A stretch of DNA of 10,154 bases, from assembly GCA_031411935.1 (NCBI GenBank), contig JANOBY010000620.1, positions 1 to 10,154 of the forward strand, read 5' to 3'. The notes under the pieces are model-generated. The model saw only the letters and a program-made list of their open reading frames with translations, ran no database searches and was not told the origin of the DNA. Positions 1-6,872 of the stretch are shown here, one piece after another. The stretch comes from JAQGHR01 sp031411935. GTDB taxonomy: Bacteria > Planctomycetota > Planctomycetia > Isosphaerales > Isosphaeraceae. Positions within the stretch are counted from its first letter, which is position 1; every line of letters starts with the position of its first letter. Made by a program: the position numbers and the translations under genes.

Positions 1-1
1 G

Positions 2-472
2 GTCGTGGAGACCCTGCGCACGGGGCTGGTCGATAGCGTCCAGGTGATCTACAACATCTTCGACCAGAACCCCGAGGATGAGCTCTTCCCGATCTGCCGC
101 GAGTTGAACATCGGCGTGATCGCCCGCGTGCCGTTCGATGAGGGGACCCTCACCGGCAACCTCACGCTCGAGACCACGTTTCCCGAGGGCGACTGGCGCA
201 CCGGCTACTTCAACCCCGAGAACCTGAAGGCCAGCGTGCAGAGGGCCGAGGCCCTGCGAAGCGATGTCCCTCCCGACATGACCATGCCCGAACTGGCCCT
301 GCGATGGATCCTCCAGGAGCCCACGGTCTCGACCATCATTCCGGGCATGAGAAAGCTGCGAAACGTGGAGGCCAACGTCGCCACGAGCGACGGCCGGGCG
401 CTCGACCCGTCGCTCATGGCCAGGCTCAAGGCGCACCGCTGGGACCGCGTTCCCACATCATGGTCGCAATAA
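2..472 (+). CDS. Aldo/keto reductase, C-terminal part (5' end outside window)
   Basis: This is the C-terminal half of an NADP-dependent aldo/keto reductase, a cytoplasmic (beta/alpha)8-barrel enzyme that reduces aldehydes or ketones. The frame is open to the left edge, so the GTG at 5 is internal and not the real start. About 156 residues are visible, against roughly 310-330 for full-length relatives. Seen here are the barrel strand with QVIYNIFDQ, the segment NIGVIARVPFDEGTLTG, and near the end the dinucleotide-binding stretch STIIPGMRKLRNVEANV. That last stretch fits the family's cofactor phosphate-binding loop (IPG, then R..VEAN). The catalytic Asp/Tyr/Lys/His residues lie in the missing half, so activity cannot be judged. 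Its stop is 38 bp before the carotenoid oxidase gene on the same strand, so co-transcription is possible. A role on carotenoid aldehydes would be pure speculation. The substrate is unknown. Confidence 0.9.
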   Translation, partial: VVETLRTGLVDSVQVIYNIFDQNPEDELFPICRELNIGVIARVPFDEGTLTGNLTLETTFPEGDWRTGYFNPENLKASVQRAEALRSDVPPDMTMPELALRWILQEPTVSTIIPGMRKLRNVEANVATSDGRALDPSLMARLKAHRWDRVPTSWSQ

Positions 473-510
473 TCCCCCTCGAAATAACGACTCCCAGGAA
501 ATGAGGCTTC

Positions 511-2052
511 ATGGCCGTCCCTCGCATCGTGATTATCGGAGGAGGCGTAGGGGGCCTCTCGGCGGCCCTGGAGATCAAGCGGCGGGGTGCCGACGTGATC
601 CTGCTGGAGCGGCACGACCAGCTCGGCGGCAAGGCCAGCCAGCGGCATGAAGCCGGCTTCCGCTGGGACGAGGGGCCGAGCATCGTCGTCATGCCCTGGG
701 TCTACCGGACCCTGTTTGAGGCCAGCGGGCTCGACCCCGACGCCTATCTCCCTTTCGTCCGGCTCGACCCGGCGTTCCGGATCGGGTTGTCTGATGGACG
801 CACCCTGGACATCGCGGCCGACGAGACCGGCGTGCGCGACGCCTTCGCCGCGATCGACGAGGCCGACGGCGACGGCCTCGTCCAGTTCCTCGCGAAGATG
901 GACAAGTTCGCCGCCCTGATCGGTCATGCCTACTGCGACCGGATGCTCGAAACCTGGTCGCAGGTCATGTTCTCCCCGCTCATGCTCTCGGCCGCCGTGG
1001 TCTCCCCCGCGCAGACTTATGCCAACGAGATCAACAAGTATTTCCGTTCGCCCGCGATCCGCGAGCTTCTTTACGGGTTCCCCACCTACTCGGGGTTCGA
1101 CCCGCAGAAGGCTCCGGCCTCGCTGGCGATCATACCCTGGACGATTATCCGCGAAGGGGTCTGGTACCCCGCCTCGGGCGGCATCGCCGCCATCCCGGCC
1201 GCGATCGCCCGGGCCTGCCGCGACACGGGCGTGGAGATCCACACGGGCGTGGAGGTCGAGGCCATCGAGCTGAACGCCTCGGGGCGTGTGACGGGCGTGA
1301 GCACGTCGTCGGGGCCGATCGCGTGTGACGCCGTGGTCTCGAACAGCGACTATGTGCACACGCACCGGATGCTCCGCGGAGGGCGCGGGTTCTCGCAGGA
1401 GGTGAACGACCTTCGCGACGGCAAGGCCGAGCCCTCGCAATCCTTCTTCACGATCCAGCTCGGATGCGACACGTCGTGGGACGCCCTGGCGCACCACGTC
1501 CTGATCCTCACCAAGGGCTCGGACCGCGTTTACGACGAGCTCTTCGGTCGGGGCGAATACACCAGCGACCCGCCCATCTACGTGAACGTGACGAGCGTGA
1601 CCGATCCGGCCGACGCCCCAGTTGGAGGGTCGAATCCATTCATCGTGGTCGGGGCCCCCGCTCTGAAGCCCGGCGAGGAGCCCGATCACGACTTCGAGGC
1701 CCGCTACGCCGATCAGCTCCTCCAGAAGCTGGAGGCCTCGGGCTGCCCGGGGCTTCGGGCGGCGTCGAAGGTCAAGCTCGTGACCGGCCCGGGCGACTGG
1801 CGATCGCGGTTCCACGCCTTCCTCGGGTCGATCTACGGGCTCGGCAACAAGCACAACGTGCTCGGCGGGAGCTTCCGCCCGCTGAATTACCGGGCCGACG
1901 TGCCCGGCCTGTACTTCGCGGGCGGGGGGGTCCAGCCGGGCGCTGGGCTCCCCATGGTCGTGCAGAGCGGGAAGCTCGTGGGCGAGAAGATCGCCAAGGA
2001 TCTCAACGGGCGAACCTGGAAGGGGACCTCCCTGAAGGCCGGACGATCATGA
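511..2052 (+). CDS. CrtI/CrtN/CrtP-family carotenoid desaturase or oxidase (CrtP-like)
   Basis: This is a 513-residue FAD-dependent oxidoreductase of the phytoene desaturase family, membrane-associated, acting on linear carotenoids. The N-terminus has the FAD Rossmann motif GGGVGG (residues 10-15), with E33 at the end of the second beta strand and LGGKA following. GPSIVVMP lies near residue 55. The C-terminal FAD motif near 466-490 reads GLYFAGGGVQPGAGLPMV, the family signature. From memory, the ending PMVxxSG and the LAHH...PPIYVN...DPADAPVG block resemble staphylococcal CrtP (diaponeurosporene oxidase) somewhat more than CrtN (desaturase). The oxidase assignment is therefore favoured but not proven. 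The start is supported by a purine-rich AGGAAATGAGG ending about 5 nt upstream of the ATG. The stop overlaps the next gene's ATG by 4 bp (ATGA), so translation with the glycosyltransferase is probably coupled. Alternatives are a C40 desaturase or another carotenoid-modifying FAD enzyme. Confidence 0.9.
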   Translation: MAVPRIVIIGGGVGGLSAALEIKRRGADVILLERHDQLGGKASQRHEAGFRWDEGPSIVVMPWVYRTLFEASGLDPDAYLPFVRLDPAFRIGLSDGRTLDIAADETGVRDAFAAIDEADGDGLVQFLAKMDKFAALIGHAYCDRMLETWSQVMFSPLMLSAAVVSPAQTYANEINKYFRSPAIRELLYGFPTYSGFDPQKAPASLAIIPWTIIREGVWYPASGGIAAIPAAIARACRDTGVEIHTGVEVEAIELNASGRVTGVSTSSGPIACDAVVSNSDYVHTHRMLRGGRGFSQEVNDLRDGKAEPSQSFFTIQLGCDTSWDALAHHVLILTKGSDRVYDELFGRGEYTSDPPIYVNVTSVTDPADAPVGGSNPFIVVGAPALKPGEEPDHDFEARYADQLLQKLEASGCPGLRAASKVKLVTGPGDWRSRFHAFLGSIYGLGNKHNVLGGSFRPLNYRADVPGLYFAGGGVQPGAGLPMVVQSGKLVGEKIAKDLNGRTWKGTSLKAGRS

Positions 2053-3305
2053 TCACGCCCCTGATGATCGTGGCCGGCTTCGCGGCCGTGATCTGGATCG
2101 TCTTCGCCGCCAACATCCTGCACATCACGCGCAAGACCCGCTTCCTTCGCGACCAGGGAGAGGCCCTCCCGTTCGATCCACCGTCCGTCGATGTGATCGT
2201 CCCCGCGCACAACGAGGAGAAGTGGATCGCCTCGACCGTGGGATTTCTCCTCGCCCAGGACTATCCGATCCGCGGGATCACGGTCGTGGACGACGGGTCG
2301 ACCGACGGGACCGGCGCGATCCTCGACCGACTGGCCGGGACCTCGCCCATCCGCGTGATCCACGGCGAGGGGCGGCCCTTCGGTTGGGTCGGCAAGACCT
2401 GGGCCGTGACCCAGGGGGCCCGCGGCAGCACGGCCGACTGGCTCCTGTTCGTGGACGCCGACATGGGGCTCCATCCCCACGCCCTCTCCGCCGCAATGGC
2501 CCAGGCCCGGCGAGACGGGTCGGACCTCGTCTCGTACATCGCCCGGCCCGAGATCGAGACCTTCTGGCAGGCCGCCGTGGCCCTACCCATCGGCGTGATC
2601 CTGTTCACGATGTACCCCCTCTACAAGGCCAACGATCCGTCCAGCCCGGTCGCGATCGCCGCGGGCGGGTTTTTAATGGTCCGGCGAGATCGTTACGAGG
2701 CCGCCGGCGGGCACGAGTCGGTGAGGGCCGAGATCGTCGAGGACATCCAGCTCTCGAAGCGGATCAAAGAGGCCGGCGGAAAGCTCTCCGTCCACTTCGC
2801 GCCCGACCTGGCATGGACCCACATGTACGGCACGCTCGGCGACATCTGGCGTGGGCTGCGCAAGAACGCCTATGCCGGCATGGAGTACCAGTTCCACAAG
2901 TTCTTCACGGGTGCCATCGGCGGGCAGATCATGGCCTGGTCGCCGATCGTGGCGACGGTGGTGGGGATCGTCCTCGGATCGTGGCCTCTGGCCCTGGTGG
3001 GGCTCGTCGGGTGGCTCGCCATGGTCGCCGCCACCGCGCCGCTAGTTCCCTACCTCCGAATCTCGCCGCTGATGGCCCTCGCCATGCCGGTCGGGTCGTT
3101 CCTCTACACGGCGATCGCCTGCTCGAGCGTGTGGAATCACTACCGGGGGCGGATCATCTGGAAGGACGTCACCTTTTCGGCCACCGAGGTTCGGCAGGCA
3201 AGTCGTCAGGGTCCGGGTCCAGGGGATGCCGCTCCGGAGGCGCAGGCAGCGGCTCGGCAAGGTGCCGGTGATCGCTCGTCGGATTCTTCTCGATCGGCTC
3301 CATGA
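2049..3305 (+). CDS. Membrane GT2 glycosyltransferase, CrtQ-like
   Basis: This is a 418-residue family 2 glycosyltransferase that would transfer a sugar from a nucleotide donor on the cytoplasmic face of the membrane. Residues 5-24 form an N-terminal membrane helix. The GT-A domain follows: VDVIVPAHNEEKW (47-59), VVDDGSTDGT (79-88), the metal-binding DAD (136-138) and the catalytic-type ED at 231-232. Two to three hydrophobic helices occupy roughly 295-360. The segments GWVGKTWAVTQG, GRIIWKDVTFS and the overall length resemble CrtQ, the glucosyltransferase of staphyloxanthin synthesis. Hopanoid-associated HpnB-type enzymes are a related alternative. Its ATG overlaps the stop of the carotenoid oxidase gene, which supports a carotenoid acceptor. 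The last 35 or so residues (384-418) are a Pro/Gly/Ala/Arg/Ser-rich tail beyond the family's usual end, and they overlap an opposite-strand gene. A longer open frame reaches back to 1464, but it lies inside the oxidase gene and is not coding there. Confidence 0.88.
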   Translation: MITPLMIVAGFAAVIWIVFAANILHITRKTRFLRDQGEALPFDPPSVDVIVPAHNEEKWIASTVGFLLAQDYPIRGITVVDDGSTDGTGAILDRLAGTSPIRVIHGEGRPFGWVGKTWAVTQGARGSTADWLLFVDADMGLHPHALSAAMAQARRDGSDLVSYIARPEIETFWQAAVALPIGVILFTMYPLYKANDPSSPVAIAAGGFLMVRRDRYEAAGGHESVRAEIVEDIQLSKRIKEAGGKLSVHFAPDLAWTHMYGTLGDIWRGLRKNAYAGMEYQFHKFFTGAIGGQIMAWSPIVATVVGIVLGSWPLALVGLVGWLAMVAATAPLVPYLRISPLMALAMPVGSFLYTAIACSSVWNHYRGRIIWKDVTFSATEVRQASRQGPGPGDAAPEAQAAARQGAGDRSSDSSRSAP

Positions 3306-3693
3306 ACACCGCAGGTGGAACGCCCAGCGACTGACGAGAACTTGTGGCCAGTCCCACCAGGCTGAGCGTGAGGATCAGCAACGAGTTGTTCGACTCCATC
3401 GGCCCGAACACGAGCGAGGTCACGTAAAGGACGGGTGTGAGCCAACCGAAGTCCATGGGCTGCGGTTGCCATGGCGCGAACCGGCCCATTCCCCCCATCC
3501 CGATGAGCGCGAATCGAAGCGTGACCGTATGCAGGATCGAGAGCACGAGCAAGCCATAAAGAGCTAGCCTCAGCAGGCCCAGCTCCAGGGATCCCGACCT
3601 CACGCCGGCAAGGCCCGTGGCCCCTCGCCCGATCTGGCCGCCCAGGTTTGACATCCTGCGAAATGTGGGGAAGTGGGAATTGTCCCGCGACAT
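3169..3693 (-). CDS. Small membrane protein of unknown function, antisense overlap with the GT2 gene
   Basis: I do not recognise this 174-residue protein. The N-terminal 35 residues are polar and Gly/Arg-rich. Two hydrophobic segments follow: about 39-62 (LRLALYGLLVLSILHTVTLRF) and about 82-113 (GWLTPVLYVTSLVFG and NNSLLILTLSLVGLATS, possibly two short helices). The C-terminal 50 or so residues are Pro/Asp/Glu/Arg-rich. It is probably an inner-membrane protein. Evidence that it is real: a GAGGA Shine-Dalgarno sequence 7 nt before the ATG (plus-strand TCCTC, 3701-3705), a TTGACA box upstream (3768-3773, read on the minus strand), and the fact that it fills an otherwise empty 467-bp gap. Its last 137 bp run antisense to the end of the glycosyltransferase gene. 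That part encodes low-complexity sequence in both frames, so one of the two tails may be incidental. No function is proposed. Confidence 0.62.
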   Translation of the reverse strand: MSRDNSHFPTFRRMSNLGGQIGRGATGLAGVRSGSLELGLLRLALYGLLVLSILHTVTLRFALIGMGGMGRFAPWQPQPMDFGWLTPVLYVTSLVFGPMESNNSLLILTLSLVGLATSSRQSLGVPPAVFMEPIEKNPTSDHRHLAEPLPAPPERHPLDPDPDDLPAEPRWPKR

Positions 3694-3700
3694 CGCCGAT

Positions 3701-3705
3701 TCCTC
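3701..3705 (-). promoter_or_regulatory. Shine-Dalgarno GAGGA for the minus-strand membrane protein
   Basis: Read on the minus strand, GAGGA sits 7 nt before the ATG at 3693. Few genes in this window have a clear Shine-Dalgarno sequence, so this site helps both to fix the start and to argue that the unrecognised gene is genuine. Confidence 0.5.
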
Positions 3706-3713
3706 GATTGCCG

Positions 3714-3742
3714 TTGCAGGTTCGTGCCCCGCGGATTAGCCT
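3714..3742 (+). promoter_or_regulatory. Possible promoter of the acyltransferase operon
   Basis: TTGCAG (3714-3719), a 17-nt spacer and TAGCCT (3737-3742) make a degenerate sigma-70-type promoter facing the acyltransferase gene. The predicted start near 3749 lies about 24 nt before the first ATG. It overlaps the putative minus-strand promoter, so the two could interfere with each other. In GC-rich DNA such matches arise easily by chance. Confidence 0.25.
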
Positions 3743-3744
3743 CC

Positions 3745-3773
3745 ATCTCCACGAAATTGCCGCCCCCTGTCAA
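3745..3773 (-). promoter_or_regulatory. Possible promoter of the minus-strand membrane protein
   Basis: Read on the minus strand, a perfect TTGACA -35 box (3768-3773) is followed after 17 nt by GGAGAT (3745-3750). GGAGAT is a weak -10 that matches TATAAT only at its last two positions. Transcription would start near 3738, giving a leader of about 45 nt. The -35 box touches the most upstream ATG of the divergent acyltransferase gene. The evidence is motif inspection only. Confidence 0.35.
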
Positions 3774-4564
3774 TGCTCTCGCGAGCCAAAATGGCCACCG
3801 ACCCGCCCCGCATGATCGCCGCCTACAAGCACGGATGGCCCCGATGGGCCGTCCACAACCTGATCATGCACAAGATGCGGACGGGCCTCTTCCGCGTGAG
3901 GGTGCAAGGCCTGGAACGCCTCCGCGAGGCGATCGACGCCGAGCCGGGCGGGACGCTCTTCCTTGCCAACCACTCCTGCTGGTGGGACCTCTTCCTCGTC
4001 CACGCGCTCAACGAGACGATCCCGGTCGACGGCTACGGGATGATGGAGCACTTCAACATGCTCCGCTTCGGCTTCTTCCGCCGGATCGGGGCCTTCTCCG
4101 TGGACCGGACCGACCCCGCCTCGGTCCGCGCGTCGCTGGATTATGCGGCGGGGCTCCTGAAAGGCCCGCGCTCCGGCGTGTGGATCTTCCCCCAGGGACG
4201 CATGATCGGCAACGACGTCCGCCCCCTTGGCTTCCAGCCCGGCTTGAGGGCCCTGGTCCGTCGCGCGGGGCGCGTCCGCGTGGTGGCCGCGGCCTTCCGG
4301 TTCGAATTCTGGCAGGATGAACGCCCCGAGGCCTTCGTCCGGTTCGGCGAGCCTCGCTGGGTCGATCGCGACGAGCTCTCCACGCTGGTGGCGACCTGGG
4401 AACACCGGCTCACCGCCGAGCTCGAAGCCCTCAAAACCGACGTGACCTCTCAGGACGAGTCGCGGTTCACCACCTTGCTCCAGGGCTCGGGCTCGATCAG
4501 CGACCGCTACGCCCGCGTGCGTGCCCGGGTCTTCGGGAAAACGCCCGGCGTGCCCGATTCATGA
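3773..4564 (+). CDS. PlsC-type (1-acylglycerol-3-phosphate acyltransferase-like) acyltransferase
   Basis: This protein of up to 263 residues belongs to the PlsC/LPLAT superfamily, which moves acyl groups from acyl-CoA or acyl-ACP to a hydroxyl at the membrane. Motif I is NHSCWWD (H67, D72 form the HX4D catalytic pair). Motif II is GAFSVDR (106-112). Motif III is FPQG (139-142), where most relatives have FPEG. No strong membrane helix is evident. The start is uncertain: ATGs at 3773, 3791 and 3812 are all in frame, none has a convincing Shine-Dalgarno sequence, and the conserved part begins only near residue 15-20. The stop overlaps the next gene's ATG by 4 bp. Lying just beyond a CrtP-like oxidase and a CrtQ-like glycosyltransferase, it is a candidate for acylating a carotenoid glycoside, the step done by the unrelated CrtO in staphylococci. 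An ordinary phospholipid role remains possible. Confidence 0.88.
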   Translation: MLSRAKMATDPPRMIAAYKHGWPRWAVHNLIMHKMRTGLFRVRVQGLERLREAIDAEPGGTLFLANHSCWWDLFLVHALNETIPVDGYGMMEHFNMLRFGFFRRIGAFSVDRTDPASVRASLDYAAGLLKGPRSGVWIFPQGRMIGNDVRPLGFQPGLRALVRRAGRVRVVAAAFRFEFWQDERPEAFVRFGEPRWVDRDELSTLVATWEHRLTAELEALKTDVTSQDESRFTTLLQGSGSISDRYARVRARVFGKTPGVPDS

Positions 4565-6018
4565 CCCGCATGGCCTGGAGGGATGAACTCTGGCCCACGC
4601 TCGCGATCCTTGGCGTGGTCGGGCTCCGCCTGCTCCATGCCGATCAGCCGATCGTCGAGAATTACGTGGGGCGGCAGATCCCCACGGCCATGGTCGCCGC
4701 GAACCTCCTCCAGGGCTCGGGCTTCCTGAGGCCCAGCCTCTCGACCGAGCCCGCGCCCAACCTCTTCCTCGTCGAGCCGCCGATCTACGCGTGGACGGTC
4801 GCCGTGACCGAGCCCCTCGCGAGGGGACGGCTGGAGGCTCGCGGCCGGATCCTCTCGGCGCTTGCCACGGGTCTAGGCGCCTGGGGCCTCTACGGCCTGG
4901 TGATCCGCAGACAGGGAAGGGCGGTGGCGCTCCTGTCGGTCCTCGCCTTCGGCTCCTTCCCGGTCATGATCCGCTACGGACGGGCCTTCCAGCCCGATGC
5001 GCTCATGCTGGGCCTTGCGGTCGCCGGGATGCGGTTGCTGGACGATTTCGCGGTGTCGGGTCGCAAGCGTTCGGGGCTCGGGGCCTGGATCTGCGTGGCC
5101 ACGGCCATGGCCTTGAAGATCATCTCCGTCTACCTGCTAGTGCCCATGGTCATCGGCATCCTCCGCCCTCCGCGACGCAGGATGGCCCTGGTGATGATCG
5201 CGAGCCTCGTCCCCGCCCTTGTGTGGTATCTCCACGCGGCGACCCTTCTGGACGAGGGATCCCGGGCATCCGCCGACAACGCGGGGCTCTGGGGGCGATC
5301 GCTCGGCCTGGCGCCTCTGCTCAGGCTCGATACGTGGACCACCTCGCTCTGGTATGTGGGTGTGAAGTCGTTCACCCCCCTCGGGTTCGTCCTGGCGAGC
5401 TGGGGACTTCTCGCCGCGCCGGGGCGTGATCGGTTGTGGATCGTGTGGCTGGGCTCGGTTCTCGCGGCCTTCGTCGTCCTTTCGGGCAAGATCCACCACG
5501 AGTATTACTGGATCGCGCTGGCGCCGGTCCTGGCCGTCGGCGTGGGGCTGGCGATCGTGTCGGTCCGGCCCAAGGTTCTGAGGATTGCGCTCATGATCGC
5601 GCTCGCCGCGATGGGGCTGTACCAGTCGCGTTCGACCTGGACCACGCCGAGGGAATGGGCCGCCTTGCCCTTCGCCGCGAGGGCCATTCGCGAGGTCATT
5701 TCCGATCCTTCCAGGTCGGTGCTGGTGGCTCGCGAGGCGGTCCTCTTCGCGAGCCGCAGGCCGGGCTTTCGGCTTGAGGTCGAGCCCTCGGCAAGGGCGA
5801 GGGCCGCGGGCGAGTTCGGCGCAATAATCGGCGAGGACCCGCTCGCCCTGGTGGAGTTCTACCGCTCCCGGGGTGCCCGATACGTGGCGGATCTTGTGTC
5901 CGAGGGGGACGAGCCCCGGCGGCGTCTCTTGCACGAGGCGATCCGCCGTCGCTACAACGTGAGGGTTGACCGCGATGGCGTCCTCATCGCCGAGTTGATC
6001 GAAAACACCTCGCGATGA
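4561..6018 (+). CDS. GT-C (GT39/GT83, ArnT/PMT-like) membrane glycosyltransferase
   Basis: This 485-residue polytopic membrane protein resembles the dolichyl-phosphate-mannose mannosyltransferase/ArnT clan, which takes sugars from polyprenyl-phosphate carriers and acts outside the cytoplasmic membrane. It has a first helix around 12-26, then a loop with ENYVGRQIPTAMVAANL (33-49) and EPPIYAW, which fits the first extracytoplasmic loop of this clan. About eight to ten more hydrophobic helices run to near residue 360. The clan-typical stretch RQGRAVALLSVLAFGSFPVMIRYGR, followed by FQPDALML, is present. The last 120 or so residues are soluble. The first loop has a single acidic residue (E33) where ArnT has an Asp-Glu pair, so donor and acceptor cannot be named. 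The ATG overlaps the acyltransferase stop (ATGA), implying coupled translation and perhaps a shared pathway, while panB begins only 10 bp downstream. Confidence 0.85.
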   Translation: MTRMAWRDELWPTLAILGVVGLRLLHADQPIVENYVGRQIPTAMVAANLLQGSGFLRPSLSTEPAPNLFLVEPPIYAWTVAVTEPLARGRLEARGRILSALATGLGAWGLYGLVIRRQGRAVALLSVLAFGSFPVMIRYGRAFQPDALMLGLAVAGMRLLDDFAVSGRKRSGLGAWICVATAMALKIISVYLLVPMVIGILRPPRRRMALVMIASLVPALVWYLHAATLLDEGSRASADNAGLWGRSLGLAPLLRLDTWTTSLWYVGVKSFTPLGFVLASWGLLAAPGRDRLWIVWLGSVLAAFVVLSGKIHHEYYWIALAPVLAVGVGLAIVSVRPKVLRIALMIALAAMGLYQSRSTWTTPREWAALPFAARAIREVISDPSRSVLVAREAVLFASRRPGFRLEVEPSARARAAGEFGAIIGEDPLALVEFYRSRGARYVADLVSEGDEPRRRLLHEAIRRRYNVRVDRDGVLIAELIENTSR

Positions 6019-6028
6019 CGAGCGATTC

Positions 6029-6841
6029 ATGCCGAGTCCTCCCCCGAAACCCGCCCCCCCCGTGAACCTGAACGACTTCTCGCTCTGGAAGACGCAGGGC
6101 CGGAAGATCAGCGTGCTCACGGCCTACGACTTCACCACGGCGAGGCTCCTCGACTCCGCGGGGGTCGATTGCCTGCTCGTGGGCGACACCCTGGCCATGG
6201 TCGTCCAGGGGCACGAAACGACCCTGCCCGTCACGCTCGACCAGATGATCTATCACACCGAGATGGTGGCCCGCGGGGCATCGCGGGCCTTCGTGGTCGG
6301 CGACATGCCGTTCCTCAGCTATCAGGTCTCGATCGAGGACGCCGTCCGCTCCGGAGGGCGTTTCCTCAAGGAAACCCGCTGCGGGGCGGTGAAGCTCGAA
6401 GGCGGCCGGAAGATGGCCCCCACCATCCGCGCGATGGTCGACGCGGGTATCCCCGTGATGGGGCACGTGGGGCTCAAGCCCCAGTCCGTCCGGGCCCTGG
6501 GGGGCTACAAGGTGCAGCGAGACGCCGAGGGGACGCTCGACGATGCCCTCGCCGTGGCCGAGGCCGGGGCCTTCTCGGTGGTCGTGGAATGCGTGCCGAG
6601 CGATGTCGGGGCGAAGATCTCCGCCGCGATCCCGATCCCCACCATCGGCATCGGCGCCGGGCCCGGTTGCGATGGGCAGGTCCTGGTCACGCCCGACATG
6701 CTCGGCCTCTTCGAGGGCTTTCAGCCCAAGTTCGTCCGACGCTACGCCAACCTATCCGCTTCTATCCGCCAGGCGGCCGCCGCTTACACCGCCGACGTAA
6801 AGAGTGGACAGTACCCGAACGATGCGGAAAGTTTCCGTTGA
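6029..6841 (+). CDS. panB: 3-methyl-2-oxobutanoate hydroxymethyltransferase (ketopantoate hydroxymethyltransferase)
   Basis: PanB makes ketopantoate from alpha-ketoisovalerate and 5,10-methylenetetrahydrofolate. This is the first committed step of pantothenate and coenzyme A synthesis, in the cytoplasm. The 270 residues match the usual family length. Signatures are ISVLTAYDFTTARLLDSAG, then VGDTLAMVVQGHETTLPVTLDQM, MPFLSY, AVKLEGG, GHVGLKPQSV, GGYKVQ, VVVECVP, and IPTIGIGAGPGCDGQVLV. The metal-binding D53, D92 and E124 and the catalytic-type E187 line up with D45, D84, E114 and E181 of the E. coli enzyme, as I recall them. The first 13 residues are Pro-rich and not conserved; an ATG at 6029 is the natural start, 10 bp after the preceding stop, although no Shine-Dalgarno sequence is visible. 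No panC or panD is in the window, so the rest of the pathway must be encoded elsewhere. Confidence 0.97.
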   Translation: MPSPPPKPAPPVNLNDFSLWKTQGRKISVLTAYDFTTARLLDSAGVDCLLVGDTLAMVVQGHETTLPVTLDQMIYHTEMVARGASRAFVVGDMPFLSYQVSIEDAVRSGGRFLKETRCGAVKLEGGRKMAPTIRAMVDAGIPVMGHVGLKPQSVRALGGYKVQRDAEGTLDDALAVAEAGAFSVVVECVPSDVGAKISAAIPIPTIGIGAGPGCDGQVLVTPDMLGLFEGFQPKFVRRYANLSASIRQAAAAYTADVKSGQYPNDAESFR

Positions 6842-6872
6842 TCGCCCGCCACATGGGCCCTTCCCCTTCTCG

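Noticed and set aside
205..1854. 549-codon open frame on the minus strand opposite the carotenoid oxidase gene
   Set aside because: It is a GC-rich shadow frame with Arg/Gly/Pro/Asp/His-biased composition and no recognisable domain, while the plus strand encodes a clear FAD enzyme.
1464..2048. Upstream extension of the glycosyltransferase frame
   Set aside because: The added 195 residues are Arg/Pro-rich shadow of the oxidase gene. The ATG at 2049 gives the natural N-terminal membrane helix and a 4-bp ATGA overlap.
2222..3271. 349-codon plus-strand frame inside the glycosyltransferase gene
   Set aside because: Arg/Gly-rich out-of-phase translation of the GT2 domain with no family signature.
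5137..6120. 327-codon minus-strand frame opposite the GT-C glycosyltransferase
   Set aside because: Its composition is typical of antisense shadow, and it crosses the start of panB.
6804..6872. Longer start for the pterin dehydratase
   Set aside because: It would overlap the 3' end of panB by 38 bp and add residues not seen in the family; later ATGs at 6873 or 6888 fit family length better.
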